From contig CM077115.1 in NCBI GenBank assembly GCA_039619475.1, positions 141,000,172-141,064,171 of the forward strand: DNA of 64,000 bases, given 5' to 3'. The notes under the pieces are model-generated. The model was not told the origin of the DNA and made no database searches. It was given only the letters and a program-made list of their open reading frames with translations. This DNA comes from Icerya purchasi. Its lineage: Eukaryota > Arthropoda > Insecta > Hemiptera > Monophlebidae. The position numbers and the translations under genes are program-made. Shown one piece after another: positions 26,670 through 34,310 of this stretch (position 1 is the first letter of the stretch; the number at the start of each line of letters is the position of its first letter).

Positions 26670-29600
26670 TAACTAAACAGAAACATTTTTTACAATTTTT
26701 CAATATGATCCCTCGTCACACAATGACTCTCCTCTTGCTAGAGTTTCAACAGTATTCAGTGCCCCTAAAGATATTTCCTTCGTTCGTTACGGCATTATTT
26801 AACGTAGTTTTTTTTTCTTTTTTTTTTTTTTTTTTTGCCTGGCTGTGAATGTCATTTGGCTAATATTGAACGCAGTTCAACTGGTAAAACGGATGCATCA
26901 AGCGGCTTTTTTAATTTGCAAAACAAGTACTAATCACAGCGACTTGTCTGTAAAATAGGTCCGATAGAATAACAGAGCCACTTGCAAATACGGTCAATTT
27001 GCGAATTTTCGGACGTAACGTTTTATTGTCTTGCTTGCTGTTTCCTCGTATGCTATCTGACAGTCATCAATGGTCGTCACAATCGTTACATTTGTTAAGT
27101 CATAGAATACTGGTACGAGAGTAGTCGTTTTCAGTCGAAGCGCGTCCTTCTCTAAATTCTTGTGACCACGAGAAACGGTTGCTGACTAACAGGTTCATTA
27201 CCACAAATTTGCTGCAAGTATTTCCGTGCAATGTTTCGAAATTTGACGGACCAGTGCTCGTCTAAACACGTAATGCGACCCGGGAGACTTCAACACTATT
27301 TTAGGAGAGCAGCACTGCAAATGCAGCAGTGACGGAATACTGAATGACTCTGCCCTACATTTAGGTACACTTTTGTTAATTCTTTTACACCTCGAGAGAG
27401 CGCAGCACCACTGTATGCATTACTTTTGAAATGTCCCTCCTAATTCGTAATTTGTAATTCCTAATTCGCGATGTATACGCTTCCGTTTTTTTCTTCTTCT
27501 TCTTTTTTTTCTTTTTTTCTTTTGTAATTCGAGGAAAAAAAATAAATTTTATGAAAAATACAAGCTTTGTAATTAAAAACTAACAGAAATTAAAACAGAA
27601 AGTATTTTTATTTCGAATTTTGTGTAGTTTGTTAGAATCAAAAAATATACGCCGATAGCCTAAATCATTCCGGATCAAACAGTTCAATCTGCTACTATTA
27701 GCTCCCATTTTATTTTTACAAATTTTTCATCTTAAATCAACACATTACATTAGTAAATATTTTTTAATTGACGTGAATTTGATCGTTTTATGTTTATTTA
27801 TATTTTCCCTCACATCACACCAATGTAGACGACCATTATCGGCGATGCTTTCCTTATTACTCTCTGTACGGACGTTTTATTTCTTTACTTAGCGATAAAT
27901 GAGCACTAGATGATAGAAATTTACACGTCATTTTTTGTAGGCGGTTTTGTTTCGTTCTTAATCTATTCATTTCGAATATTTCGTGTAACATTCGACCTAT
28001 TCGTGTTTTTATTATTTTTATCACACTTGTTTGTATCATTTTGAACTAATGCTGTTCTCTATCTATTTGCATTTTATTTCGATCGTCTTTAACAGTTCAA
28101 AAATTTCAAATATTTCTTTTTGGTAATTTAGGAGAATAACCTATTTACGGATCTTGATGTTGATACGGTCTTCTTCCTTTATAAGGAATGATATTCTGTC
28201 AATTACCTGCATGTGATAAGCGGTTATATATATATCTGTTTATCAAGTAACAATTTAATAGACGGTTTAAGAATATCGCCGGACTTAATTTGAATTAGTA
28301 ATTTGCGATTTACAGTCTGATTTTAGTTAACTGTTTGTGTTTATCTACGAATTGATATCCGATCAAAACTGTTTCGTTAATTTTTTTTTTCCTTCCTTCA
28401 TATGCAGTGTCGCCGGGTGAGTACTATCTAGATTAATAGAGTGATTGAAATAAAGGCCTGGTTCTACTGAAGGGTTCTTCAAATGATGGTAGACCTCTAG
28501 TATCAGCGTACCGACGACAATCACAAGTTACCACCGTTTTGTGATATAAAACCTCAGTCATACTGTCGATACTACATTCTGTAAAATGATGAAAGAACGA
28601 ATACCGAAAAATAATGAGAAACAAGGGCTATGTTGTATGATGCTCATATGCGCACAAAGACACGTTATAATTACTCCGAAATATTCGAAATGGCAACGAA
28701 ACATTTACCACTAATGGACCACCCTAAATATAGCAACGCATGACCTAATATAACAAATACATTCAAACACAAATCCATGTTTAGTTAAAAACCTAACAGT
28801 GACTAAAAATGATTCTTTTTACATTGTAACGAAAACAGGAATTTTGGAAGTTTGTAGTTTATTTACACCAAACTAAACGCAACTTCAGATACTTTTCATC
28901 CATCAGATTTAATTAAAATCGAAATACACAGGTACCAAACTTCAATGTACGTATTTTTTTGTTGTCCCTCCTAGCCAGTAAATTAATCACCTCCGAACAT
29001 ATATGACTGCGAAAGGCGTTGTATAATGAACCATAACTTCCTTTCGGTATTTAAATAATTGAAAACGCAAACAGGACGACTATTTATTACTGGTTACGTG
29101 TTTTTTTTTCACATCAATATTTGTAATCAGCTGACAGATGATCACGTCCGTAAATCTCATTACGTAAAAGTTATCTCTAAAGCCGGTGGTAATATACAGT
29201 TTTATTAACACCTCTGAAGTTCATACCGATTTAAGAAGAACCAGTTTTTACAAAATGCTATGGACAAAAAAATGAGGATTGACAAAATACTTGTTATCTA
29301 AAAAAAAATCGTTAATTCTAACGTTTCGATGACAAATTATACATAAATATGTTATATATATACAATTGAAAAACTTTTGCCACACAACAACACATGCGTA
29401 TTATAAAATCGATTGTTTGCACTTCGCCAGGGACCATAACCAGGGACCATAACCAGGGATCATACCCAGGCCCCACAGATGATAGTTGTTTTATTTTACT
29501 TATAGAAGAGTACATTTTAATTGATTACATTATTCTTTATAAAAAAACTAAAATGCCATAATATTTCTTAAAAGTTCTTTTTTTCCTATTACCCCCGATA

Positions 29601-29960
29601 CATAAATATTTCTGTCTTTTTTTCTTTTTTTTTTTGAGCCGTTGGTCATGTGTGTGTACACTTAACGTTTAAAAATAAAAGTGACACCCCATTGGGCTAC
29701 TAATAAAATAATTAAATTTCTTAAAAATTTAGATTGTTTTGCAAGTATTGTAGTCTAAATCTTAAGTTAAACCTAAAGCTTCGACTAAAATTATGGTTAA
29801 CATCCTTGAATGTCATTATGCCCTAATTAACGATTGATTTTTAGTATTTCTAAAAAAATTAAAATGCGCGATTTATTATATTTTATTCTTACGTATTATT
29901 TTGATCTTACTATTTTCAACGGCGTATTAAGAACACGCGCGCGCGCGCGCGCACACAAAC

Positions 29961-30029
<69 letters not shown>

Positions 30030-30501
30030 ATGAAATTGAAGCTGGTATAAATTTTGTTTAAGATACTAATCTGGGTATAATGGATGGGGATATACGTTTT
30101 CCAGATGATCTAGTTTTAAATTTTACGTAAAATATTGCTATCAATATCAAGCAAATGTTGAACGTGGTTAACTTTATTCAAATTATATACATACATATAT
30201 ATACAACGCACACACAGACGCATAATTTTTATTATAACATTCGAGGATACGGCCGAAATCAATAGTAATACCAAAAATAACTATTTACTTAATAATAAGC
30301 AGAGCGGGAACATGTCTTCTAGCGTGCGTATCCCATATCGCTCCTTGAGCACTTCTATTCACTAATAGAACTAAGACGAAGATGACCACTGACAGTAATA
30401 TCAGCATGCCGATCAGATAACCCCTTACCCAAACACCTCCGGTTGTACAATTGAATGTCCACGAGTAATATCGACTGCAAACGATGCTAATTAACACCAG
30501 C
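226..30501 (-). CDS. DAGLB: sn-1-specific diacylglycerol lipase, DAGL-beta type (partial, 11 exons)
   Basis: Multi-pass membrane serine lipase that hydrolyses the sn-1 ester of diacylglycerol to release 2-acylglycerol (2-AG) and a fatty acid; in animals it acts in endocannabinoid-like signalling and arachidonate supply. Exons, complement order: 30501-30289, 23699-23590, 22520-22293, 18387-18238, 12525-12357, 11678-11555, 9025-8882, 5321-5210, 1179-1087, 721-567, 408-226. Every border is AG/GT and all ten junctions keep phase, giving about 560 uninterrupted codons. Domain order: membrane segments (exons 1-3), the [12 protein letters not shown] linker (exon 4), TYGWP and a Cys-rich loop (exons 5-6), [13 protein letters not shown] (exon 7), AHKGM (exon 8), GHSLGAG with the nucleophile Ser (exon 9), and GDDVV with the candidate catalytic Asp (exon 10). 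AHKG, CHYM and FRDTDIVP favour the beta paralogue over alpha (remembered comparison). Human DAGLB is about 670 aa, so the N-terminal exon and the C-terminal exon(s) with the catalytic His are missing. Confidence 0.93.
567..721 (-). CDS. DAGLB: DAGLB exon j (catalytic Asp region)
   Basis: 155 bp after ATATTTAG. It encodes [38 protein letters not shown] and the helix [14 protein letters not shown]. By position, one of the Asp residues in GDDVV is the catalytic Asp (vertebrate LGKDLVPR/LGKDVIPR). The usual Pro after the two hydrophobic residues is Met here. Ends in phase 0. Confidence 0.93.
1087..1179 (-). CDS. DAGLB: DAGLB exon i (GHSLGAG nucleophile elbow)
   Basis: 93 bp after TTTAAACAG. With the Gly split from exon h it reads [20 protein letters not shown], then [19 protein letters not shown] is the lipase GXSXG motif, and its Ser is the catalytic nucleophile. 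DAGLs usually have AYSPPGG or AFSPPRG after the next strand; here it is AFACPGG, a change close to the active-site lid. Confidence 0.96.
1305..1360 (+). repeat. Fragment of transposon terminus (GGGCCGGATTATAGC)
   Basis: GC-richer block with GCCGCTGTGGGCTC and GCCGCCCTTGG. Related words (TTTGCCGCCCTTTG, GCCGCGTTGTGGGC) recur near 2582-2622, just inside the right arm of the neighbouring inverted-repeat element, suggesting one family present twice. Confidence 0.45.
1901..2093 (+). mobile_element. Possible Copia-type LTR end joined to a tRNA-iMet half
   Basis: On the plus strand a stretch starting TGTTGTTAGAG at 1901 and ending TTTCGACA at 2054, with AATAAA at 1969-1974, is followed directly by GGTTATGGGCCCAG, the primer-binding-site sequence known from Copia elements. 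The match to the tRNA does not stop after a usual PBS length but continues to the tRNA 5' end at 2093. The LTR start is a guess from the TG dinucleotide; no second LTR or pol ORF is seen. Confidence 0.5.
2055..2093 (-). pseudogene. 5' half of initiator tRNA-Met (39 nt)
   Basis: Read on the minus strand the segment begins AGCAGAGTGGCGCAGTGGAA, the 5' end and A box of eukaryotic initiator tRNA-Met, and runs through CTGGGCCCATAACC, the anticodon arm with CAT. The match stops after 39 nt; no T arm or acceptor 3' strand follows, so it cannot be a working tRNA gene. Thirty-nine nucleotides is the reported length of the 5' tRNA-iMet fragment used as Copia primer. Confidence 0.75.
2702..5209. other. 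Intron sequence without assigned features
   Basis: AT-rich remainder of the intron between exons i and h. Only A/T homopolymer runs (for example 3472-3485) and low-complexity sequence are seen. The short ORF at 4200-4397 resembles no family I know. Confidence 0.6.
5210..5321 (-). CDS. DAGLB: DAGLB exon h (AHKGM helix)
   Basis: 112 bp between TTATTAG and GTAAGT. It encodes [20 protein letters not shown], then [18 protein letters not shown]. The first part is the DAGL 'HKGM' helix; the end is the strand leading into the nucleophile elbow. The final Gly codon is completed by exon i. PEYKLVI is closer to the beta paralogue. Confidence 0.94.
5322..8470. other. Intron sequence without assigned features
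   Basis: Most of the intron between exons h and g. AT-rich, with no ORF having a recognisable domain and no clear inverted repeats. Confidence 0.55.
8471..8810. repeat. Small element with GC-rich inverted ends
   Basis: The left end (AAGGGCGTTGCCAACC...CCAGGGGGGCAAGATG) and the right end (CTCCAGGGAGGGCAGCTGCCCCC...CCCCTGGTGACGCTCATG) are both G/C-rich and imperfect reverse complements (GCGTYRCCA.....GGGGGCAAG), flanking an AT-rich core. This resembles short non-autonomous elements of insect genomes; superfamily unknown. Confidence 0.45.
8882..9025 (-). CDS. DAGLB: DAGLB exon g ([13 protein letters not shown] motif)
   Basis: 144 bp, 48 whole codons, after TTCTTTAG and before GTAAGT. It encodes [33 protein letters not shown] and [15 protein letters not shown]. 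This is the first strand pair of the lipase core (PF.VA.DH......+RGT.S..D..TDL) of class-3-like lipases of the DAGL family. Confidence 0.95.
9026..11554. other. Intron sequence; duplicated 12-mer CATTGCAGCGAG
   Basis: Intron between exons g and f. The only local structure noted is a direct repeat of CATTGCAGCGAG near 10381 and 10422, and an ATT microsatellite at 11472-11493. No coding signal. Confidence 0.5.
11555..11678 (-). CDS. DAGLB: DAGLB exon f (DNCC motif)
   Basis: 124 bp after TTATTGCAG. It encodes [20 protein letters not shown] and then [23 protein letters not shown] and the D.LY.SF....E strand are standard DAGL features just before the alpha/beta-hydrolase core. It ends in phase 0 at GAG before GTAAAA. 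Confidence 0.93.
12357..12525 (-). CDS. DAGLB: DAGLB exon e (CHYM / TYGWP segment)
   Basis: 169 bp. The acceptor is AATTAAATAG and an in-frame stop just upstream rules out extension. It encodes [33 protein letters not shown] and a Cys-rich end (LTCCSCF), matching the YYM.FA.AAYGWP region of DAGLs. It ends TTT AG before GTACAT, and Arg is completed by exon f. Both splice phases agree with the neighbouring exons. Confidence 0.9.
12526..13629. other. Intron sequence without assigned features
   Basis: Part of the 5.7-kb intron between exons e and d. AT-rich with A/T runs (12750-12770, 13050-13070); nothing recognisable. Confidence 0.5.
13630..14760 (+). mobile_element. Decayed non-LTR retrotransposon, RNase H and C-terminal part
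   Basis: Plus-strand remnants. Around 13652 a broken form of the RNase H start (VFT..., usually FTDGS) is visible. The frame at 13658-13864 then reads [14 protein letters not shown] and [11 protein letters not shown], which fit the RNase H segments around the catalytic Glu and second Asp (AEL...., SDS..ALQ). At about 14650 [16 protein letters not shown] matches the C-terminal CD.DH....CS motif of the same family elsewhere in this window. Between 13990 and 14480 lies unrelated sequence, probably a nested insertion. Confidence 0.7.
14761..16029. other. Intron sequence without assigned features
   Basis: AT-rich intron sequence with A runs. The ORFs at 15507-15707 and 15738-15959 are Lys/Asn-rich chance frames. 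Confidence 0.5.
16030..16590. mobile_element. Fold-back (long TIR) element, copy A
   Basis: The left half and the reverse complement of the right half share ATTACTCGATAA, TTTACAGCAAAATAT, a CAACATTAATA/CAACGTTCATA block and a block ending in a promoter-proximal-like AACTGCA/ACTAAA segment. Each arm is about 240 bp, leaving almost no unique centre. No coding capacity; MITE-like. Two relatives lie at about 16600-17230 and 59930-60350. Confidence 0.6.
16600..17230. mobile_element. Fold-back element, copy B and partial copies
   Basis: Contains the same landmarks as copy A: a TATTTTAGAGTAATATATCAC end, GATAATTCTTAAATAACATTAG, a central TGTCGCGATTCAAATTTGGTGTACCGAGA block and a mirrored end with ACTCAAAAATATATT. 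An extra terminal half at about 16605-16735 forms an inverted pair with 16795-16840. Arrangement suggests nested or tandem insertion of the same family. Confidence 0.5.
17913..17952. repeat. (TA)n microsatellite
   Basis: About 40 bp of nearly pure TA repeat inside the intron between exons e and d. Confidence 0.95.
18238..18387 (-). CDS. DAGLB: DAGLB exon d (lipase-domain entry, DTDIVPTD motif)
   Basis: 150 bp after CTTGTCAG. It encodes [20 protein letters not shown], nearly the family signature LFS..F.DTD.VPSDI.AGL, followed by a charged helix ([21 protein letters not shown]). It ends TCC G before GTAATT. Confidence 0.94.
18388..20862. other. Intron sequence without assigned features
   Basis: Right-hand neighbour of exon d. 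AT-rich with A runs (19945-19964). The ORF at 20490-20705 has no recognisable domain. A TA run at 20842-20862 abuts the repeat end that follows. Confidence 0.5.
20863..21130 (+). mobile_element. Solo left end of the AACTCGGCC TIR family
   Basis: Starts AACTCGGCCATTTTGGACTC directly after a TA microsatellite. It continues with the family's ATTTTGTATAAAATGATCAA and CAAAATTTACAACGTAATTC blocks and two TTACATAAAATT.GG motifs, as in the complete element at 48497-49527. No matching right end is seen. Confidence 0.7.
22293..22520 (-). CDS. DAGLB: DAGLB exon c (fourth membrane segment, start of cytosolic part)
   Basis: 228 bp after TTTTGCAG. It encodes [20 protein letters not shown] followed by DPVGS, the family's conserved end of the fourth helix (FDPLG/FDPTG in vertebrates), then a basic stretch ([14 protein letters not shown]) and [13 protein letters not shown]. 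It ends GCC G before GTATTG, and the split Gly codon is completed by exon d. Confidence 0.92.
22965..23007. repeat. (GAA)n microsatellite
   Basis: About 14 uninterrupted GAA units in the intron between exons c and b. Confidence 0.95.
23590..23699 (-). CDS. DAGLB: DAGLB exon b (third membrane segment)
   Basis: 110 bp after ATTTAG, ending GAA A before GTACGA. It encodes [19 protein letters not shown] and then [17 protein letters not shown], the third membrane helix and the Cys-containing loop found at this place in DAGLs. It joins exon a through a split Lys codon and exon c through a split Ile codon. Confidence 0.9.
23700..24639. other. Intron sequence; TA-rich stretch at 24401-24449
   Basis: Left part of the 6.6-kb intron between exons b and a. 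It holds A/T runs and a TATA/CATA microsatellite at 24401-24449; nothing else recognised. Confidence 0.5.
24640..25990 (+). mobile_element. Decayed non-LTR retrotransposon: RT thumb, RNase H, C-terminal motif
   Basis: Landmarks occur in the expected order on the plus strand. At about 24728 [20 protein letters not shown] matches the L..IQN.CLR...GA...TP segment that follows the reverse transcriptase core. At about 25138 FTDGSRM is the RNase H start with its first Asp. At about 25320 SDCISPLQA corresponds to SDS.SALQA. At about 25796 [15 protein letters not shown] is the C-terminal CG.DH motif. Stops and frameshifts separate them. R1/I/Jockey-like by layout; clade not determined. Confidence 0.72.
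26346..26398. repeat. (AAT)n microsatellite
   Basis: Interrupted AAT/ATA trinucleotide repeat. Confidence 0.9.
26629..26666 (+). repeat. Poly(A) run, 38 nt
   Basis: Uninterrupted A run. It could be the tail of a retroposed sequence, but nothing recognisable lies immediately upstream on the plus strand. Confidence 0.9.
27117..27180 (-). pseudogene. Possible mariner transposase N-terminal fragment
   Basis: Minus-strand reading [18 protein letters not shown] resembles the end of the mariner helix-turn-helix region (VF.W..RF.EGRE.VEDD). Flanking sequence has stops in this frame, and no inverted terminal repeats were identified. Weak and short. Confidence 0.35.
27181..29933. other. Intron sequence; 13-bp tandem repeat at 29428-29468
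   Basis: Mostly unassigned AT-rich intron. At 29428-29468 the 13-mer CAGGGACCATAAC is repeated three times, the third copy with changes. Confidence 0.55.
29934..30025. repeat. Compound microsatellite (CG)n(CA)n(TA)n
   Basis: Three adjoining dinucleotide blocks: CG at about 29934-29952, CA from about 29964 to 29991, TA from about 29992 to 30025. Located 260 bp downstream of exon a. Confidence 0.95.
30289..30501 (-). CDS. DAGLB: DAGLB exon a (N-terminal membrane segments)
   Basis: 213 bp, entered in phase 2 (G completes a codon) after TTAATAG and leaving with AA before GTAAAT. It encodes the end of a first hydrophobic segment, an extracellular-type loop with Cys residues ([14 protein letters not shown]), then a second membrane helix, [20 protein letters not shown]. 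The tail RSAQG...[10 protein letters not shown] matches the SMRG...R..V.LLY.R region of animal DAGLs. The preceding exon should carry the initiator Met and the conserved RRW..ASDDL motif; I did not find it. Confidence 0.88.
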
Positions 30502-31040
30502 CTATTAACAAACCGAATTTCAGTAACACAAGTTCCATTTAAACGTAGGTTATTTTAACGAAATGAATTTTAATATATAATGTTATATTCGTTCATTTGA
30601 CCCTCAGGGTCGCCAACCACGAAATCCGTTGGAACTCGCGGACTTGAATTTATTAAATCTTCATTTTATTTTTATTAGTGTTATTATTAAATTGAATTTA
30701 TTATTATTGTTATTTTTATTAAGATTAAATGATCAATCTGTCTTTTTATGTATATATTTATACCTTACACCGATTTTTCTTGATGGCCGACGGCTGAAAA
30801 ATACAATTATTAAAAATTCTACGCAAAATAATGATTATAAAATTATTAATAAAATGGTATGTACTGTTTGTCGGCGGAGGTCCTGGAATGACGGATTTCA
30901 GGTATGCAATCGGCCGGTAAATTCGATGTAGTCGATACGGAGGCGACTTCATTTTACTTTTCGTCGCGTAATTATTTTACAAATTCACGACTCCTATTCA
31001 ATCGGTCGGTATTAACTTATTAACACTTTAACTATTCTGC
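30502..31040. other. Sequence upstream of exon a
   Basis: Presumably the 3' part of the intron preceding exon a. No DAGL first-exon motif (RRW, SDDL) is visible on the minus strand. The frame at 30629-30931 has no recognisable domain. Confidence 0.45.
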
Positions 31041-31109
31041 CGTGCAATTTATACTATTTCGCCCTGCAGACGTTATAGTTTACTTTAAAAAAAACTGTTC
31101 TGTTCTTGA

Positions 31110-31345
31110 AGAAGATTCGTTGGTGACGTCTTTTTTTGTCCTAGCCGTGATCAATCATCGTCATTTCCTAGAAACGGACCTTTCCCCCGTGAGACCGCGC
31201 GATAGTGTATTCACCCCCTACCGACAAACAGGATCTCGGGCACACACACGCACTCGCTCCCACCACGTTCTCTTAGGTTTTATTTTATTTATTCCTTTTC
31301 TATATATACATGTAATGTACACATATCGTGAAAAATTTACTCGAA
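31110..31345 (+). repeat. Dispersed repeat, copy 1 (direct repeat with 38070-38290)
   Basis: Shares with the second copy, in the same orientation and order, CGACAA.CAGGATCTC, a CACAC.CGCAC run, CTC.CACCACGTT.TC, TTAGGTTTTAT-like and ATGTAATGTA blocks. Diverged, non-coding, family unknown. Confidence 0.55.
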
Positions 31346-31589
31346 ATAAATCAGTAGGAAAAACCACAATTTTGTAATTTCGTTTCATATTTCTATTTTC
31401 TTTAGAGAGATAAAAGCGGAAGTAATTTCTTTTCTAAGTGAATTAATTACCGAGTTACTATACAACTTATTAAAGATATTTAAGGTCTAGCCATCGTATT
31501 GTACTTGATTAGCTAATGTTCAGTCGAGCGGAACTCGATTCAAATCCCATTACTAAAAAATATCGTTATTTTTTATTTTTTGGGTAGGG

Positions 31590-32195
31590 GTTATGGGCAT
31601 ATTAACCTGAGAGGAATGAGAGAAAAAATAGAATCAGATTTTTATGCGATAAGAAATGACGCAAGGGGAAGAGAGGATAAAAGACGTGCTGCTATAGGAA
31701 GTAGGAAGATCCATTAGTAAAAGTGAAGAGAAAAAGGAGGAACCCTCAACAGTGATGGGAGAACAGTGTTCAAACAAAATGTGATCAGCATTAAAAGGAA
31801 AGCATGTGGAAGGGGGTGAAAGGACAAAATCGAATAGAGATGCAGATGAAAACGGAAAAAAAAGATGCAGGGGAAAGTGACTATCGTTAAAGCGAAGGTG
31901 ACAAATAGACGAGATTATAGGGAATTTAAGAGAAGGAAAGTCAAGGAATTATGGACGAGAAGAAATACAGGGCAGTAAAAGGAGGCAGAATTAAAAAATG
32001 AAGAGGAATAAAAGTTGAGCCATAATTTGGAATGAGTCATTCAAGGAAAGAAGAACAATATTATGGGCTAAAAATGCGCCCAAAAATAGACCGGCTAAGG
32101 AATCGGCCATCTCATTGCCTTCAATACTCAAATGACCAAGGGGATCCACAAAAGACTGATTTCGATCGAGTGGAGGAGGAAAAAATCATGAATTA
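31590..32195 (-). mobile_element. Non-LTR retrotransposon fragment (RNase H end to 3' part)
   Basis: Minus-strand reading contains GHLSIEGNEMADSLAGLF, the conserved RNase H segment with the last catalytic Asp (H.GI.GNE.AD.LA). Downstream sequence from about 32060 to 31740 is close to the reverse complement of 39790-40110, which marks a second copy of the same family. The insertion abuts the jockey-like fragment at 32196. Confidence 0.72.
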
Positions 32196-32672
32196 GGCAA
32201 CTTTACTGGTTATTGGATCGTCATTCAAAGCTAAACTTATATCATAAGTGCCTAACTTATAAAGTAATCATCAAACCAACCTGGACTTACAGTATTGAAT
32301 TATGGGGATGTGCCAAAACGAGCAACCGTAATATCATATACAGATGATAGCAAAAGCTGCATGGTATTTAACGGAATACAGACTTGCACAGAGATTTAGA
32401 TCTCAAGTATGTGGATGGGGCCATTCCAGAAATCGTCAGTACGTACTACGATCGGTTTTGGGTTCATAGGAGTAATTCGGTAATCCAATTGTTGCCGACG
32501 GAGGAACTCAAATCATGTAGGCTTAAACGTTGTAAACCTGCAAATCTCGCGTAAACTGTTCACGTGTACATTGCTGTATCCTTAAAAACTAGCCGCTGGG
32601 CTAAGTTTTTATTTCACGTTGCTTTCCTCATTGTTATATTTATTACTTATTTAAGATTTTAATAATTGATCG

Positions 32673-32702
<30 letters not shown>
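32196..32702 (+). mobile_element. Jockey-like non-LTR retrotransposon 3' end with A tail
   Basis: From 32198 the plus frame reads QLYWLLDRHSKLNLYHKCLT, then YKVIIKPTWTYSIELWGCA and SNRNII, matching the jockey-clade RT C-terminus (LYWL...RSKL....L.YK..LKP.WTYG..LWG). A frame change is followed by LHRDLDLKYVDGAIPEIV, also a family signature. The copy ends in a 30-nt A run (32673-32702), as expected for target-primed reverse transcription, and is 5'-truncated. Confidence 0.85.
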
Positions 32703-32705
<3 letters not shown>

Positions 32706-33269
32706 ATGTAAGAACTGAAGAAGCAGATAGTATCGTTAGTATTATGGAAATGTTACAAAATGATACGTAAATGGAAAAAAACATAAAAGGAAAGGTAAAC
32801 GAAATAAAAACTTACGAGTAGAAGAAAAAATGACTTGTAAAACTGGGCATATCGAATTTTGCTGAGGGCAGATAACAGCAGCAGCGTAGAAGTTAATACA
32901 TTTAACGAAGAAAGAGAAGAGAGATTATTCAAAATAACATTAATGTTATTCGACATTGCTGGAGTTAAGTATTTGAAGGGTGCTTAGGAATATCGTAGCG
33001 GTAGTCTTTAGTATCAGCGTTGAGAGTTAGATTGGATTAGTACGAGTTGAAACGATTCGAAGATTTCGAGCTAGAATACAGTTTTTGAGATCGAATCCCG
33101 ATGTAATGGAAAACGGAATATGGTTTAGGTGAGAAAAGAAAAATTAGCCAGGTTTGAAATACCGGCAAAGATAATGGGAACTATCGTACCTTTACTAATT
33201 TTTTGGCCTCGGAATAATTGTGTTGACTTAATTAATGTGTAGAGCTTGTGAGCAGCATAAAGAAAAGCG

Positions 33270-33360
33270 GTTCTGTTCAAATACGTATCAAAAGAGGGGT
33301 AAGTAAAGTAAGTCCCATACCCTTGATAGGGTGTTGGGATTGTGAAGTTAAAGTAACTTT
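33270..33360 (-). repeat. Dispersed repeat 'CTTCACAATC-CCCTGTCAAGGG', copy 1
   Basis: Contains GTAAAGTAAGTCCCATACCC and TTGATAGGGTGTTGGGATTGTGAAGTTAA. Its reverse complement matches the end of the copies at 35878-36062 and 46608-46655. Probably the 3' end of one retroelement or MITE family; family unknown. Confidence 0.6.
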
Positions 33361-33597
33361 TTTTAATTATTTAATTTTAGACCAACCGCTTGCGATTATT
33401 ATTTCGAAATTAATATTTAATTTAATATTTAATTACTTCGAAGTAGTTTTCAGGAAATGAAATCTATAATAGGGTTATGCTTGTTGTTACTCTTTCACGC
33501 AAAAATAAGACATTTTTAGATGAATAATCTTTTTTCATCCTGTTTGTTAAATATATAAGTATAATAAGTTAATAATAAAGAATATAATAAGTTAATA

Positions 33598-33776
33598 ATA
33601 ACAAACTAATAAGATAAAATTTTCTTACTTAGTAACGTTTTCGGGCATTATCAGCTAAACCAATATGTGAACAGATGAAGTGTGATTTAGAATTTGTATC
33701 TGTTCACATATTGGTTTAGCTGATAATGCCCGAAAACGTTACTAAGTAAGAAAATTTTATCTTATTAGTTTGTTAT
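33598..33776. repeat. Perfect inverted repeat, 79-bp arms, 21-nt loop
   Basis: 33598-33676 is the exact reverse complement of 33698-33776 by base-by-base reading, with 33677-33697 as loop. Imperfect symmetry (AATAAGTTAATAATA words) extends a further 20-40 bp on both sides. No coding capacity. Likely a fold-back MITE or a recent inverted duplication. Confidence 0.95.
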
Positions 33777-34154
33777 AATTGTTTATTATATTTGTTATTA
33801 TTAACTTACTATTTTACATTTTTAGATGTTTCATGGGGCCCAGTTTTCTTGACTGAACCCTATTCTATACTATTCCTCAGGCTGATGTTAAAACTTAAAC
33901 CGTCCGCTATTAAAAATTAAGTGAAGATGTCAGACTTGGCCTTAAATTTTTATTATCTCTTAAGCTCTAATTGTTTTCCGAAAATTACCACGATTCCAAA
34001 ACGAAATCGCTGTAAAAATTTAATAATTCAATTTAGGAATTACACCGATTGGAAAAATTGTTCACAACGAGCATCGTTTTAGTTATAAAATCATGGAATA
34101 TAGTGATTGTATGCAGTATTTATAAACAGTGTGTGTACGGACGGTATAGAAATG

Positions 34155-34310
34155 ATACCAATGTACCCAGTTTAGCAGCCTGTAATGAAATTAGATACCA
34201 GAGAAATCTGGGGGAATGTGAAGACGGTCGAGAGAGAAAACTTACCCCTACTTGGATCATTACAGTTTCTGGCGCACTGCCAAGGATAAGCTTACTTTAC
34301 TTTTAATTAC
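34155..34310 (+). repeat. Dispersed repeat, copy 2 (AGAGAAATCTGGG block)
   Basis: Shares ATTAGATACCAGAGAAATCT, the GGTCGAGAGAGAAAACTTACC block and the terminal AAGCTTACTTTACTTTT with the fuller copy at 35878-36062. Lies inside a short ORF that is therefore unlikely to be a gene. Confidence 0.6.

Noticed and set aside
30629..30952. Opposed ORFs upstream of DAGLB exon a as the missing first exon
   Set aside because: Neither gives RRW, SDDL or a Met-led hydrophobic start, and no GT donor in the needed phase was found.
31042..31377. 111-aa plus ORF
   Set aside because: It overlaps a repeat also found at 38070-38290, where the frame is not kept; no known domain.
34049..34306. 85-aa plus ORF
   Set aside because: Its second half is a copy of the dispersed AGAGAAATCTGGG repeat.
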